Shown: one piece after another, positions 1-8,891 of the stretch
How the letters are laid out: every line of letters starts with the position of its first letter
Numbering within the stretch: position 1 is the first letter of the stretch
NCBI GenBank assembly: GCA_027058735.1
Contig: JALURZ010000095.1
Span: 1 to 13,433, forward strand
DNA length: 13,433 bases
Source: Hyphomicrobiales bacterium
Lineage (GTDB): Bacteria > Pseudomonadota > Alphaproteobacteria > Rhizobiales > JALURZ01
Direction of reading: 5' to 3'
The notes under the pieces: generated by a model
The model's input: only the letters and a program-made list of their open reading frames with translations
What the model was told of the DNA's origin: nothing
Database searches by the model: none
Position numbers and translations under genes: made by a program

Positions 1-557
1 GGGAAACCCTGCTCGTGCTCGGGGCGTCGGGCGGGGTGGGTCAGGCGGCCATCGAGATCGGCAAACATCTGGGCGCGCGGGTGATCGCGGCGGCCTCCAG
101 CGCCCGCAAGCTTGAGTTCTGCCGCAGCCTCGGCGCCGACGAACTGATCGATTATTCCGGCGAGGACCTGAAAATCCGCGTCAAGGAACTGACCCGGGGC
201 GCGGGAGCCGATGTGGTCTATGACCCGGTTGGCGGTGATTTTGCGGAAGCCGCCCTGCGGGCAACCGCCTGGGAGGGGCGGTTCCTGGTCATAGGTTTTG
301 CCTCCGGCGCCATTCCCAGGATCCCGCTCAATCTGGTCCTGCTCAAGGGGTGCCAGATCATGGGCGTGTTCTGGGGATCGTTTGTTGAACGCTCGCTGGC
401 CCGCCACCGCGCGAATATGGAGCAGATCGCCCAATGGTGCGCCGGGGGCACGCTCAAGCCCCATATCCACGCCTCCTACCCGCTGGACAGGACCATCGAG
501 GCCTTGAACGAAATCGCCGGTCGCAGGGTGCGCGGCAAGGTGGTTATCGGGATGTGA
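1..557 (+). CDS. NADPH:quinone oxidoreductase family protein (zinc-independent MDR superfamily), C-terminal part
   Basis: The reading frame is open from base 3 to the TGA at 555-557, giving 184 residues; the N-terminal catalytic half lies beyond the window edge. The fragment opens inside the Rossmann fold with LGASGGVGQAA, the glycine-rich NAD(P)H-binding turn of the quinone oxidoreductase/zeta-crystallin branch. It continues with a second conserved stretch, RGAGADVVYDPVGG, and ends in the usual RGKVVIGM-like tail. Known family members reduce quinones or other enone-type compounds in the cytoplasm with NADPH and need no zinc; the true substrate here cannot be read from the sequence. A GTG at 15 is an internal codon of the glycine-rich motif and not the real start, because homology extends upstream of it. 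The gene is convergent with the DUF1232 gene, 21 bases away. The family assignment is firm; the substrate is unknown. Confidence 0.9.
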   Translation, partial: ETLLVLGASGGVGQAAIEIGKHLGARVIAAASSARKLEFCRSLGADELIDYSGEDLKIRVKELTRGAGADVVYDPVGGDFAEAALRATAWEGRFLVIGFASGAIPRIPLNLVLLKGCQIMGVFWGSFVERSLARHRANMEQIAQWCAGGTLKPHIHASYPLDRTIEALNEIAGRRVRGKVVIGM

Positions 558-578
558 GCGGTGTAGGCCGGCTTTTTC

Positions 579-1013
579 TCACGCCCGGTGAGCGCGCCCG
601 CGCATGGCGTCCAGCGTCTGCCGCGCCAGTTCGCGGTGCGCCGGCGTGATGTGGCGCGAGACCGTGGCAACGGCGGTTGCCAGCACGGTGGCGTCATCGG
701 AAAACCCGAACCCGGCGATAAAGTCGGGCACGACATCGAGCGGCAGCACGAAATAGGCCAGCGCCGCCAGCAACACGCCGCGCACCCGCACAGGGGTTGC
801 CTTGTCGGTGGCGCAGAAATAGGCCGCCAGCAGATCGTCGATAAACGGGATGGCGGCAAAGACGCGCAGAACCTTGCGCCAGAACCCGCTGCGCACCCGC
901 GCATCGTTCTTGTCAAAGGTTGCTGGCAAATGAATGGCCGGGTCGCTAAGGTCGGGCGGCCGCGCCGGGGTAGGGGCGGGGTCGGTCATGAGGTCAGTAC
1001 CGTGTTTTGACAA
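579..1013 (-). CDS. DUF1232 (YkvA-like) small membrane protein
   Basis: This 136-144 residue protein has the DUF1232 core near its C-terminal half: a hydrophobic helix followed by LPLDVVPDFIAGFGFSDDA (about residues 82-100 counting from the ATG), the diagnostic P-D-x-x-P-D-F-I...G-x-x-D-D pattern. The N-terminal 20 residues are proline-rich and probably disordered. The hydrophobic segment around the core suggests membrane association. No biochemical function is established for the family, and none is proposed here. Two starts are possible. ATG at 989 has no clear ribosome binding site. TTG at 1013 has a purine-rich GGAAGGGG 8 bases upstream (1022-1029 on the minus strand), so it is given here as the start. 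The gene is divergent from the SDR gene and its leader overlaps an imperfect hairpin. Confidence 0.85.
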   Translation of the reverse strand: MSKHGTDLMTDPAPTPARPPDLSDPAIHLPATFDKNDARVRSGFWRKVLRVFAAIPFIDDLLAAYFCATDKATPVRVRGVLLAALAYFVLPLDVVPDFIAGFGFSDDATVLATAVATVSRHITPAHRELARQTLDAMRGRAHRA

Positions 1014-1045
1014 GCGCCATCCCCTTCCACATGGGGACTGTCAAA
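1006..1045. promoter_or_regulatory. Imperfect inverted repeat in the DUF1232/SDR divergent spacer
   Basis: TTTGACA at 1006-1012 is the exact reverse complement of TGTCAAA at 1039-1045. Inside, TCCCC (1020-1024) pairs with GGGGA (1033-1037), leaving an 8-base loop and an asymmetric internal loop. Read as the DUF1232 mRNA leader, the hairpin would contain the GGAAGGGG ribosome-binding stretch and the TTG start. Each arm also contains a TTGACA hexamer pointing towards a different gene, but neither has a convincing -10 box 16-18 bases downstream. Whether it is an operator, a leader hairpin or chance is undecided. Confidence 0.3.
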
Positions 1046-1110
1046 GGTGAGCACAAGGCGCAGGGAATTCAAGCCTTTTGTATCTTTGGGACGGCAACGG
1101 GGAAAATGAC

Positions 1111-1896
1111 ATGCAACTTGACGAAACTGTGAGCGCGATCGTGACCGGGGGCGCCTCTGGGCTTGGCGAGGCCACCGCGCGCGCCCTTGGCGCGGATGGC
1201 GTGAAAGTCGCGATTTTCGACCTTGACGGAGACAAGGGCGGAGCGGTCGCGGATGAAATCGGCGGTATCTGCTGCACCGTGGACGTGACCGATGAGGCAT
1301 CTGTCGATGCGGCCCTGGCCAGGGCCCGGGACGCCCACGGCCAGGAGCGCGTGCTGGTCAATTGCGCGGGCATCGCCATCGCCGCGAAGACGGCGGCCCT
1401 GGACAAGAAAAGCGGCGAGGCGAAACCGCATTCCCTGAGCGCGTTTTCAAAGGTCGTCACGGTCAATCTGATGGGCACGTTTCACATGTGCGCGAAATCG
1501 GCCGCCGGGATGCTGTCGCTCGCCCCGGCCACCGATGACGGCGGGCGTGGCATCATCATCAATACCGCGTCGGTCGCGGGCGTCGAGGGGCAGGTCGGAC
1601 AGGCGGCCTATGCCGCGTCCAAGGGCGGGGTGATGGGGCTGACGGTGCCCATGGCGCGCGATCTGGCGCGCGACGGCATCCGGGTCGTGACCATCATGCC
1701 GGGATTGTTTCTGACCCCGATGTTCGAGACCCTGCCCAGGGAGGTGGCCGAAAGCCTCGGGCGCGGCGTGCCGTTTCCCTCCCGCCTCGGGCATCCGCGG
1801 GAATATGCCGCCCTTGCCCGCCATATCTGCGAAAACGACATGCTGAACGGGGAATGTATCCGGCTTGACGGCGCGCTCAGGATGCAGCCGCGATAA
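1111..1896 (+). CDS. SDR-family 3-hydroxyacyl-CoA dehydrogenase (type II / HSD10-like)
   Basis: This is a complete 261-residue classical short-chain dehydrogenase. The cofactor motif TGGASGLG is at residues 12-19 and NCAG at 84-87. The catalytic tetrad is Asn119, Ser154, Tyr167 and Lys171 (YAASK). An acidic residue at the end of beta-2 (FDLD, about 36-39) favours NAD over NADP. Overall sequence and length match the HSD17B10/type II 3-hydroxyacyl-CoA dehydrogenase group: the start MQLDETVSAIVTGGASGLG, the NTASVAGVEGQVGQAAYAAS stretch and the MPGLFLTPMFETLP segment. Relatives oxidise 3-hydroxyacyl-CoA or 2-methyl-3-hydroxybutyryl-CoA in beta-oxidation and isoleucine breakdown; the exact acyl group here is inferred. 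The start was set at ATG 1111, preceded by GGGGA about 6 bases upstream, because the fold begins there; the frame stays open to a TTG at 1078. It converges on the TPR gene with an 18-base gap. Confidence 0.9.
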   Translation: MQLDETVSAIVTGGASGLGEATARALGADGVKVAIFDLDGDKGGAVADEIGGICCTVDVTDEASVDAALARARDAHGQERVLVNCAGIAIAAKTAALDKKSGEAKPHSLSAFSKVVTVNLMGTFHMCAKSAAGMLSLAPATDDGGRGIIINTASVAGVEGQVGQAAYAASKGGVMGLTVPMARDLARDGIRVVTIMPGLFLTPMFETLPREVAESLGRGVPFPSRLGHPREYAALARHICENDMLNGECIRLDGALRMQPR

Positions 1897-1914
1897 CGGC
1901 GCCGGGACAATCGC

Positions 1915-2739
1915 CTAGCTTCCCTCGCGATTGGCCTTTTTCACCGCCGACCACATGTCGCGCTGCGACATCATGCGCTTCAGATAGGCCATGTTGGCCT
2001 CCACCTGGGCCTTCGGCAGGTCGGCGCTGGCAATCTCGCGGGCTTCGTCGAACCGCCCCGACAGACCCAGCACCAGCGCCAGGTTCTGACGTGTGCGCGC
2101 GCTTGCCCCTTGTTGCGAAAACGCCCTGCGCAACGCGCTCTCCGCCTCCTTCAGCTTGCCCGAAAGGGCATAGGACATGCCGAGATTGTTGAGCACATCG
2201 GGCTGGTTGGGCGAGGCCTTGAGCGCGGATGCGTAATATTCGCGCGCGCGCTCCTGATAGCCCATCTTGTCCAGCACCGTACCCTGCGCGGAGAGAAGCT
2301 TCCAGTCCGGATCGCCCAGCGCCATGGCCTTCTGCAGCATCTCCTGGGCCGATTGCAACTGGCCCATGACGGCAAGCTGCTTGCCGTATTCGGTCAGCAG
2401 CGTCTTGTTGTTCGGGTTTTTCATCGCCGCCTCGCGCAGCACCGCGAGCGCCTTGCTGTTCGATCCCAGGCTCCGCAGGCTGGCGGCATAGCGCAGCGAG
2501 GTCGCCGCGTCGCCGGGACGCTTCTGCCAGGCCTTCGCCCATTTGGTCGTGCTGGCGATGGCGCTTTCGCGCGTGCTTATGGCGCTCGTGCTGCCGGTGA
2601 CCACGCGATCGCTTTCGCCCAGCAGGTGAGACACCGGATTGTTTGCGGTCTCACAGCCGGCAAGAACCAGGAACAACACGCTCGCCAGGGTCCAGAGACG
2701 GCGGGTCCGCTGTCCAACATTGTCTGCTTTTCTTGTCAT
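1915..2739 (-). CDS. Tetratricopeptide-repeat lipoprotein (TadD-like)
   Basis: The protein has 274 residues from ATG 2739. The N-terminus has basic residues followed by a hydrophobic stretch and a lipobox LAGC with Cys29 as the predicted lipidated residue, so it is probably a lipoprotein anchored in a cell-envelope membrane. Tandem TPR helices fill about residues 75-235; the clearest repeat is around 181-214, beginning PDVLNNLGMSYALSGKLKEA. The arrangement of lipobox plus TPRs resembles TadD-type proteins, which help assemble Flp/Tad pili, but no other tad or cpa gene lies in this window, so a pilus role is only a family-level suggestion. TPR lipoproteins of this kind generally act as protein-protein scaffolds. 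The frame stays open to a TTG at 2790, but the ATG gives a normal signal peptide length. It is divergent from the aminopeptidase gene. Confidence 0.82.
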   Translation of the reverse strand: MTRKADNVGQRTRRLWTLASVLFLVLAGCETANNPVSHLLGESDRVVTGSTSAISTRESAIASTTKWAKAWQKRPGDAATSLRYAASLRSLGSNSKALAVLREAAMKNPNNKTLLTEYGKQLAVMGQLQSAQEMLQKAMALGDPDWKLLSAQGTVLDKMGYQERAREYYASALKASPNQPDVLNNLGMSYALSGKLKEAESALRRAFSQQGASARTRQNLALVLGLSGRFDEAREIASADLPKAQVEANMAYLKRMMSQRDMWSAVKKANREGS

Positions 2740-2867
2740 CCGATCCCGGCAGCCCGGCCCGGCGCGCGAGCGCGCGGGCGTTGAAGTCAACCGGCATCAT
2801 GAGCGAGGATGGTCAACAAAGTTTTAACCATGTTTTTCGCGACGCGCCGGCAAACAGGACCGGGCGA

Positions 2868-2895
2868 TTGAACCGGCGCCGCGCGCGCGTATACT
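2868..2895 (+). promoter_or_regulatory. Predicted sigma70-type promoter of the aminopeptidase/NlpC operon
   Basis: TTGAAC (2868-2873) and TATACT (2890-2895) are separated by 16 bases. Each matches the -35/-10 consensus at five of six positions or nearly so, in otherwise very GC-rich DNA. Transcription would start near 2902, leaving a leader of about 40 bases before ATG 2943. No experimental support is available; this is a sequence match only. Confidence 0.55.
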
Positions 2896-2942
2896 GCCCA
2901 CGCGGCGATGCCGCCGGTCAAAATCGCAAGAAAAAGAGACCC

Positions 2943-4346
2943 ATGAGCGCCAACACCATGGACAGAGCCGGCTTTGCCGCGGCCAGGCGCAAGGCGGGCG
3001 CGGTTCCGATCTGCTGTGTGTCTCCCGATAACCTCGCCGATACGCTGTCGCGGCTGGGCCGGACGCAGGAATCCTGGGCGAAGGCGAACCGCTTTTCCGC
3101 GCGCAGCGGAGACATACTGATCCTGCCGGCGGCGGGAGGAAAAATGGCCGGGGTGCTGTTTGGCGGCGGCGCGCCGGGCGGCGACGCATTCGGGTCGGGA
3201 AAACTGCCGCGCGCCCTGCCCGCGGCCACCTATGCGGTGAGCGGGGACTGCGCGGACCCGTTCGCCTTCGCCATGGGCTGGGGCCTTGGGGCCTACCGGT
3301 TCAGCGATTATGTCAAGGGCGCGAAAAATTGCGGATCGCCCCGGCTGGTGGTGCCGCCCGCCCTCCGCCGCAGCGACCTTGAGCGCCAGATCGAGGGAGT
3401 ATTTCTGGCCCGCGATCTGATCAATCTCCCGGCCAACGATCTGGGCCCAGGCGAGCTTGAAGCGCGCTGCCGGTCGCTAGCCAAGGCGCATGGCGCGCGG
3501 ATCGGCGTCACCAAAGGCGATGCGCTGCTGAAAAAGAACTTTCCCATGATCCACGCGGTCGGGCGGGCCAGCGATCGTGCGCCACGGCTGATCGATATGA
3601 CCTGGGGGAAAGCGGGCGCGGCGAAGGTCACGCTCGTCGGCAAGGGGGTCTGCTTCGATACCGGCGGGCTCAACCTGAAACCGGGCAAGTCCATGGCGCT
3701 GATGAAAAAGGACATGGGCGGGGCGGCCCATGTGCTGGGCCTGGCCGCGATGATCATGAGTGCCGGCCTCAAGGTGCGGCTGCGGGTGCTGATCCCGGCG
3801 GTGGACAACAACGTGTCCGCTAATGCCTACCGCCCCGGCGATATTCTGCGCAGCCGCCGGGGACTGAGCGTCGAGATCGGCAATACCGATGCGGAGGGGC
3901 GTCTGGTGCTGGCGGATGCGCTGACGCTGGGTGATGAGGAAGCGCCGGATCTGCTGATCAACATGGCGACATTGACGGGCGCGGCGCGGGTTGCGCTGGG
4001 TCCCGACCTGCCGCCGTTCTTTACCGATGACGACGCGCTGGCGGACGCCATCGCCGCGCACGCGGTTTCAGCAAACGACCCGCTCTGGCGGCTGCCGTTC
4101 TGGCCCGCCTATGACCGCTGGCTCGAAAGCAAGATCGCCGATGTCAATCATATCACGGACAGCGGTTTTGCCGGCTCCATGACGGCGGCGCTTTTTCTCA
4201 GGCGGTTCGTGCGCCAGACGAAGCGCTTCGTTCATTTCGATATTTTCGGCTGGTGCCCGCGCGAAAAACCCTCCTGTGTGGTCGGCGGCGAGGCCCAGGG
4301 CATTCGCGCGCTCTACGGGCTGATCGCCGAACGCTACGGGGCCTGA
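2943..4346 (+). CDS. M17 family leucyl aminopeptidase
   Basis: This complete 467-residue protein is a cytosolic metallo-aminopeptidase that removes N-terminal residues from peptides. The C-terminal catalytic domain holds the M17 signature NTDAEGRL at residues 314-321. By alignment with E. coli PepA, the two-metal ligands are Lys234, Asp239, Asp257, Asp316 and Glu318, and the catalytic residues are Lys246 and Arg320; all are present, so it should be active. The N-terminal domain (about 1-140) is divergent, as is common in this subfamily, so calling it PepA itself is not justified. ATG 2943 was chosen because it follows the predicted promoter and a purine-rich AAGAAAAAGAGA stretch. The upstream-open frame (to 2643) runs through the divergent spacer and into the neighbouring TPR gene. 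The NlpC/P60 gene follows after 5 bases, an arrangement that suggests cotranscription and a linked role in peptide processing. Confidence 0.95.
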   Translation: MSANTMDRAGFAAARRKAGAVPICCVSPDNLADTLSRLGRTQESWAKANRFSARSGDILILPAAGGKMAGVLFGGGAPGGDAFGSGKLPRALPAATYAVSGDCADPFAFAMGWGLGAYRFSDYVKGAKNCGSPRLVVPPALRRSDLERQIEGVFLARDLINLPANDLGPGELEARCRSLAKAHGARIGVTKGDALLKKNFPMIHAVGRASDRAPRLIDMTWGKAGAAKVTLVGKGVCFDTGGLNLKPGKSMALMKKDMGGAAHVLGLAAMIMSAGLKVRLRVLIPAVDNNVSANAYRPGDILRSRRGLSVEIGNTDAEGRLVLADALTLGDEEAPDLLINMATLTGAARVALGPDLPPFFTDDDALADAIAAHAVSANDPLWRLPFWPAYDRWLESKIADVNHITDSGFAGSMTAALFLRRFVRQTKRFVHFDIFGWCPREKPSCVVGGEAQGIRALYGLIAERYGA

Positions 4347-4351
4347 GGGCG

Positions 4352-5209
4352 ATGTCCGCGCTTGATCCGCGCCGCAATGCGTTCCGCCCGGATCTGGCGG
4401 CCCGGAGTCTCAAGGGCAGGGTCGAGGCCGCGCGCTTTGTGGCGGGGGTTGACCATCAGGTCCGCGCGCCCTCCGCGCCGGTGCGCAGCGAGCCGTCCGG
4501 TCGTTCGGCACTGTCGAGCCAGGCGCTGTTTGGCGAAATCGTGCGGGTGTACGACGCCAGGGGCGACTGGGCCTGGGGGCAGCTTGCGGGCGATGGCTAT
4601 GTCGGCTATCTGCCGCGCGCCGCCCTGGTCCGTGACATCACCGCACCGACCCACACGATCACGGCGGCCCGCAGTCTGTTGTTCCGCGAGGCGGATATCA
4701 AGTCGCCCGACCCGCGCCCCATCGGGCTCAACGCGCGCCTGGGCGTTGAGGAAAATCTCGGCGCGCTGAGCCGGCTGGCCGGTGGGGCGGGCTTTGCCGT
4801 CACCGCCCACATCGCGCCGTTGGGCGAAACGCGCGCGGATTTCGTCACCACTGCCGAAGCGTTTCTTGGCGCGCCATATCTGTGGGGCGGCAAACAGGCG
4901 TGGGGGATCGATTGTTCCGGTCTGGTTCAGGTATCCCTGGCGGCGGCCGGCATCGATGCGCCGCGCGACAGCGACATGCAGCGCGAAGAACTGGGCGAAA
5001 GCCTGGATGCAGGCGATCTGAGCGCCCTGCGCCGGGGCGATCTGGTGTTCTGGCGCGGCCATGTGGGCATCATGGTCTCGCCCGGCGATCTGCTGCACGC
5101 CAATGTGCATCACATGGCGGTCGTCATCGAACCCTTGCCGGCCGCACTGGAACGCATTGGCCGCACGGCCGGAGACATTCTGCGGATCGCGCGAATGCCC
5201 GCTCAATAG
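4352..5209 (+). CDS. NlpC/P60 family cysteine peptidase with N-terminal SH3-like domains
   Basis: The protein has 285 residues. The C-terminal NlpC/P60 domain (about 160-281) carries the catalytic Cys188 in IDCSGLVQ and His237 in GHVGIMV; the third polar residue is probably His249 in LLHANVHH. The N-terminal part (about 25-155) resembles bacterial SH3-like domains, including the GWLP-type turn GYVGYLPRAAL near 82-92. Such enzymes typically cleave gamma-D-glutamyl-diamino acid bonds in cell-wall peptides. No signal peptide or lipobox is visible, so the sequence favours a cytoplasmic role such as processing imported or recycled murein peptides, rather than attack on the sacculus; this is inference. 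ATG 4352 has GAGGGC directly upstream, overlapping the aminopeptidase stop region, which supports translational coupling. The 3' end overlaps the convergent dehydrogenase gene by 7 bases. Confidence 0.93.
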   Translation: MSALDPRRNAFRPDLAARSLKGRVEAARFVAGVDHQVRAPSAPVRSEPSGRSALSSQALFGEIVRVYDARGDWAWGQLAGDGYVGYLPRAALVRDITAPTHTITAARSLLFREADIKSPDPRPIGLNARLGVEENLGALSRLAGGAGFAVTAHIAPLGETRADFVTTAEAFLGAPYLWGGKQAWGIDCSGLVQVSLAAAGIDAPRDSDMQREELGESLDAGDLSALRRGDLVFWRGHVGIMVSPGDLLHANVHHMAVVIEPLPAALERIGRTAGDILRIARMPAQ

Positions 5210-6147
5210 GCGCGTTTCGGATCGACCACATTTGTGAACGGCTCGCCGCGTTCATGGCGCAGGATCTGGTCATGCACATAGCGGCACAGGGCGGCCGGAT
5301 CCGACACGCTGGCATTATGCGGCGTTATGGTGACGCGCGGGTGCGCCCATAGCGGGCTTGAGGCCGCCAGCGGCTCGTCCTCGAAGACATCGAGCGTGGC
5401 CGCATACAGCGTGCCGTCGTCCAGCGCGCCGAGAATATCCGTCTCGTTCTGGGTCCTGCCGCGCCCGGCATTGATCAGAACCGGGCCATCCACGGGCCTG
5501 TCCCCGGCCAGTTGGGCAAACAGGGCGCGGTTGAGAATGCCATGGGTCGCCGGCGTATAGGGCAACAGGGACACCAGAATGTGGGTCCGGCTGAGAAACG
5601 CGCCTAATGCCGCATCGCCGGCAAAGCTTTCAACTCCTGAGATAGACTTCTCGCAGCGGCTCCAGCCCGCGACCTGAAAGCCCAGATCGCGCAGCCGCTC
5701 CGCGCAGGCCGCGCCCAGAACCCCGAGACCCATTATGCCGACACGGGTTTCCCGGGCCGCCGGCTGGCGCGCCTCGCGCCATTTGCGCTGGCGCTGGAAG
5801 CCGTCATAGAGCCGCTGGCGGCGGTGGTGCATCAGCACGTGAAGCACGACATATTCAACCATGCGCATGGTGATGTCGCGATCCACGACCCGCACCACGG
5901 GCACGTCTTCAGGCAGGTCCGGGTCCTGGAAAATATGATCGACACCGGCCCCCAGCGAGAAGATCGCCTTGAGATTGGCGAACCGCCGCAGCACCCCTGC
6001 GGGCGGTTTCCAGACCAGGGCATAGTCGATCTCCTCATCGCTGCCGTGATCGGGCCAGATGCGGCAATCCAGACCCGGAGCGAGGCCCGCCATTTCGCCC
6101 GCCCAGGCCTCGGCGCTCCACTCTTCGATGAGGAAAACCAGCGCCAT
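5203..6147 (-). CDS. 2-hydroxyacid dehydrogenase, glyoxylate/hydroxypyruvate reductase A type
   Basis: The protein has 314 residues and belongs to the D-isomer-specific 2-hydroxyacid dehydrogenase superfamily. The dinucleotide-binding motif GLGVLG lies at 140-145. The catalytic residues are Arg229 (NAGRG), Glu258 (DVFEDEPL) and His277 (TPHNAS). FSLGAGVDH (63-71) and the RMVEYV segment are typical of the GhrA subgroup, which reduces glyoxylate and hydroxypyruvate with NAD(P)H in the cytoplasm. The substrate is inferred from the subgroup. It starts at ATG 6147, only 3 bases after the yejF stop, so it is almost certainly the last gene of the transporter operon. That linkage to a peptide importer is unexplained by its usual metabolic role. 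Its stop codon overlaps the end of the convergent NlpC/P60 gene. Confidence 0.92.
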   Translation of the reverse strand: MALVFLIEEWSAEAWAGEMAGLAPGLDCRIWPDHGSDEEIDYALVWKPPAGVLRRFANLKAIFSLGAGVDHIFQDPDLPEDVPVVRVVDRDITMRMVEYVVLHVLMHHRRQRLYDGFQRQRKWREARQPAARETRVGIMGLGVLGAACAERLRDLGFQVAGWSRCEKSISGVESFAGDAALGAFLSRTHILVSLLPYTPATHGILNRALFAQLAGDRPVDGPVLINAGRGRTQNETDILGALDDGTLYAATLDVFEDEPLAASSPLWAHPRVTITPHNASVSDPAALCRYVHDQILRHERGEPFTNVVDPKRAY

Positions 6148-6150
6148 GGT

Positions 6151-7781
<1,631 letters not shown>

Positions 7782-7785
<4 letters not shown>

Positions 7786-8891
7786 GAGAACGTCTTGCGC
7801 GGATCGAGCGCGTCGCGCACCGCCTCGCCGACGAAGATCAGCAGGCTGAGCATGATGGCGATCGCAGCGAAGCCGGAAATGCCCAGCCAGGGCGCCTGCA
7901 GGTTGGATTTGCCCTGGGCCAGCAGTTCGCCGAGCGATGGCGAGCCCGGCGGCAGGCCGAAGCCCAGGAAATCCAGCGAGGTGAGGGTGGTGATCGAGCC
8001 GTTCAGGATAAACGGCATGAAGGTCAGGGTCGCGACCATGGCGTTGGGCAGCAGGTGGCGGAACATGATGGTCAGGTTGGAGATGCCCATGGCGCGGGCC
8101 GCATTGACATATTCGAAATTTCGCCCGCGCAGGAACTCCGCGCGCACCACGCCGACCAGGGCGACCCAGCTGAACAGCAGCAATATGCCCAGCAATATCC
8201 AGAAGCTGGGCTCGATGACGCTGGCGATGATGATCAGCAGATAGAGCGAGGGCACGCTGTTCCAGATCTCGATGGCGCGCTGGAAAGTGAGATCGACCCA
8301 GCCGCCGAAATATCCCTGAACCGCGCCGGCGACGACCCCGATGATGGAGGAGAAAAAAGTCAGAACGAGGCCGAACAGAATGGAAATCCGCAGCCCGTAT
8401 AACAGGCGCGCAACCACGTCGCGGCCCTGGTCGTCGGTGCCCAGCCAGTTTTCGGCACTTGGCGGGGCGGGTGCGGGGACCGGCAGGTTGAGATTGATCG
8501 TATCATAGCTGTAGCGGATCGGCGGCCACAGGATCCAGCCGCCCTTTTCCCTGATCAGATCGGCGACGAACGGATCGCGATAGTCGGCTTCGGTTTCGAA
8601 TTCGCCGCCGAATGTGGTCTCGGCATAGGACACGAAAACCGGCATGTAATAGCCGCCGTCATACTTCAGCAACAGCGGTTTGTCATTGGCGAGGAATTCA
8701 CTGAACAGGGAGACCAGAAACAGCAGGAGAAAAATCCGCAAGCTCCAGTAGCCCCGTTTGTTGGCCTTGAAATTCTGCCAGCGGCGGCGGTTGATCGGCG
8801 ACAGCGAGAAGCGCGCGCGCCCGCCGGCACCGGCGGGGCCGCGCGGGCGGTCCTGGGTCGGCGGTGCCGTTTCGGTGCGCTTGTCCATCAC
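7782..8891 (-). CDS. yejE: Peptide ABC transporter permease YejE
   Basis: This inner-membrane permease has 369 residues from GTG 8891 (368 from ATG 8888; both overlap the yejB stop). After a proline-rich, basic cytoplasmic N-terminus of about 40 residues comes a first membrane helix near 50-68. A periplasmic segment of about 100 residues follows, including FLANDKPLLLKYDGGYY, then the BPD_transp_1 domain from about 165 to the end. The EAA coupling loop that contacts the ATPase is AARAMGISNLTIMFRHLLPN at 264-283. ENWLGTDDQGRDV (148-160) is typical of DppC/OppC-type subunits. Sequence resemblance to E. coli YejE is strong throughout (for example TTLTSLDFLGFGLPPGSPSL), but the N-terminus is longer by roughly 25-30 residues. 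It should pair with YejB to form the channel. Confidence 0.96.

Noticed and set aside
558..600. Possible terminator between the quinone oxidoreductase and DUF1232 genes (T-run at 572-576 and a CTCAC/GTGAG hairpin at 578-592)
   Set aside because: The T-run precedes the hairpin on the plus strand and reads as an A-run after it on the minus strand, so neither direction has the hairpin-then-U-tract order of an intrinsic terminator.
2760..2780. CG-alternating palindrome-like stretch upstream of the TPR gene
   Set aside because: Short CG-alternating runs are expected by chance in DNA this GC-rich, and no second copy or flanking signal was seen.
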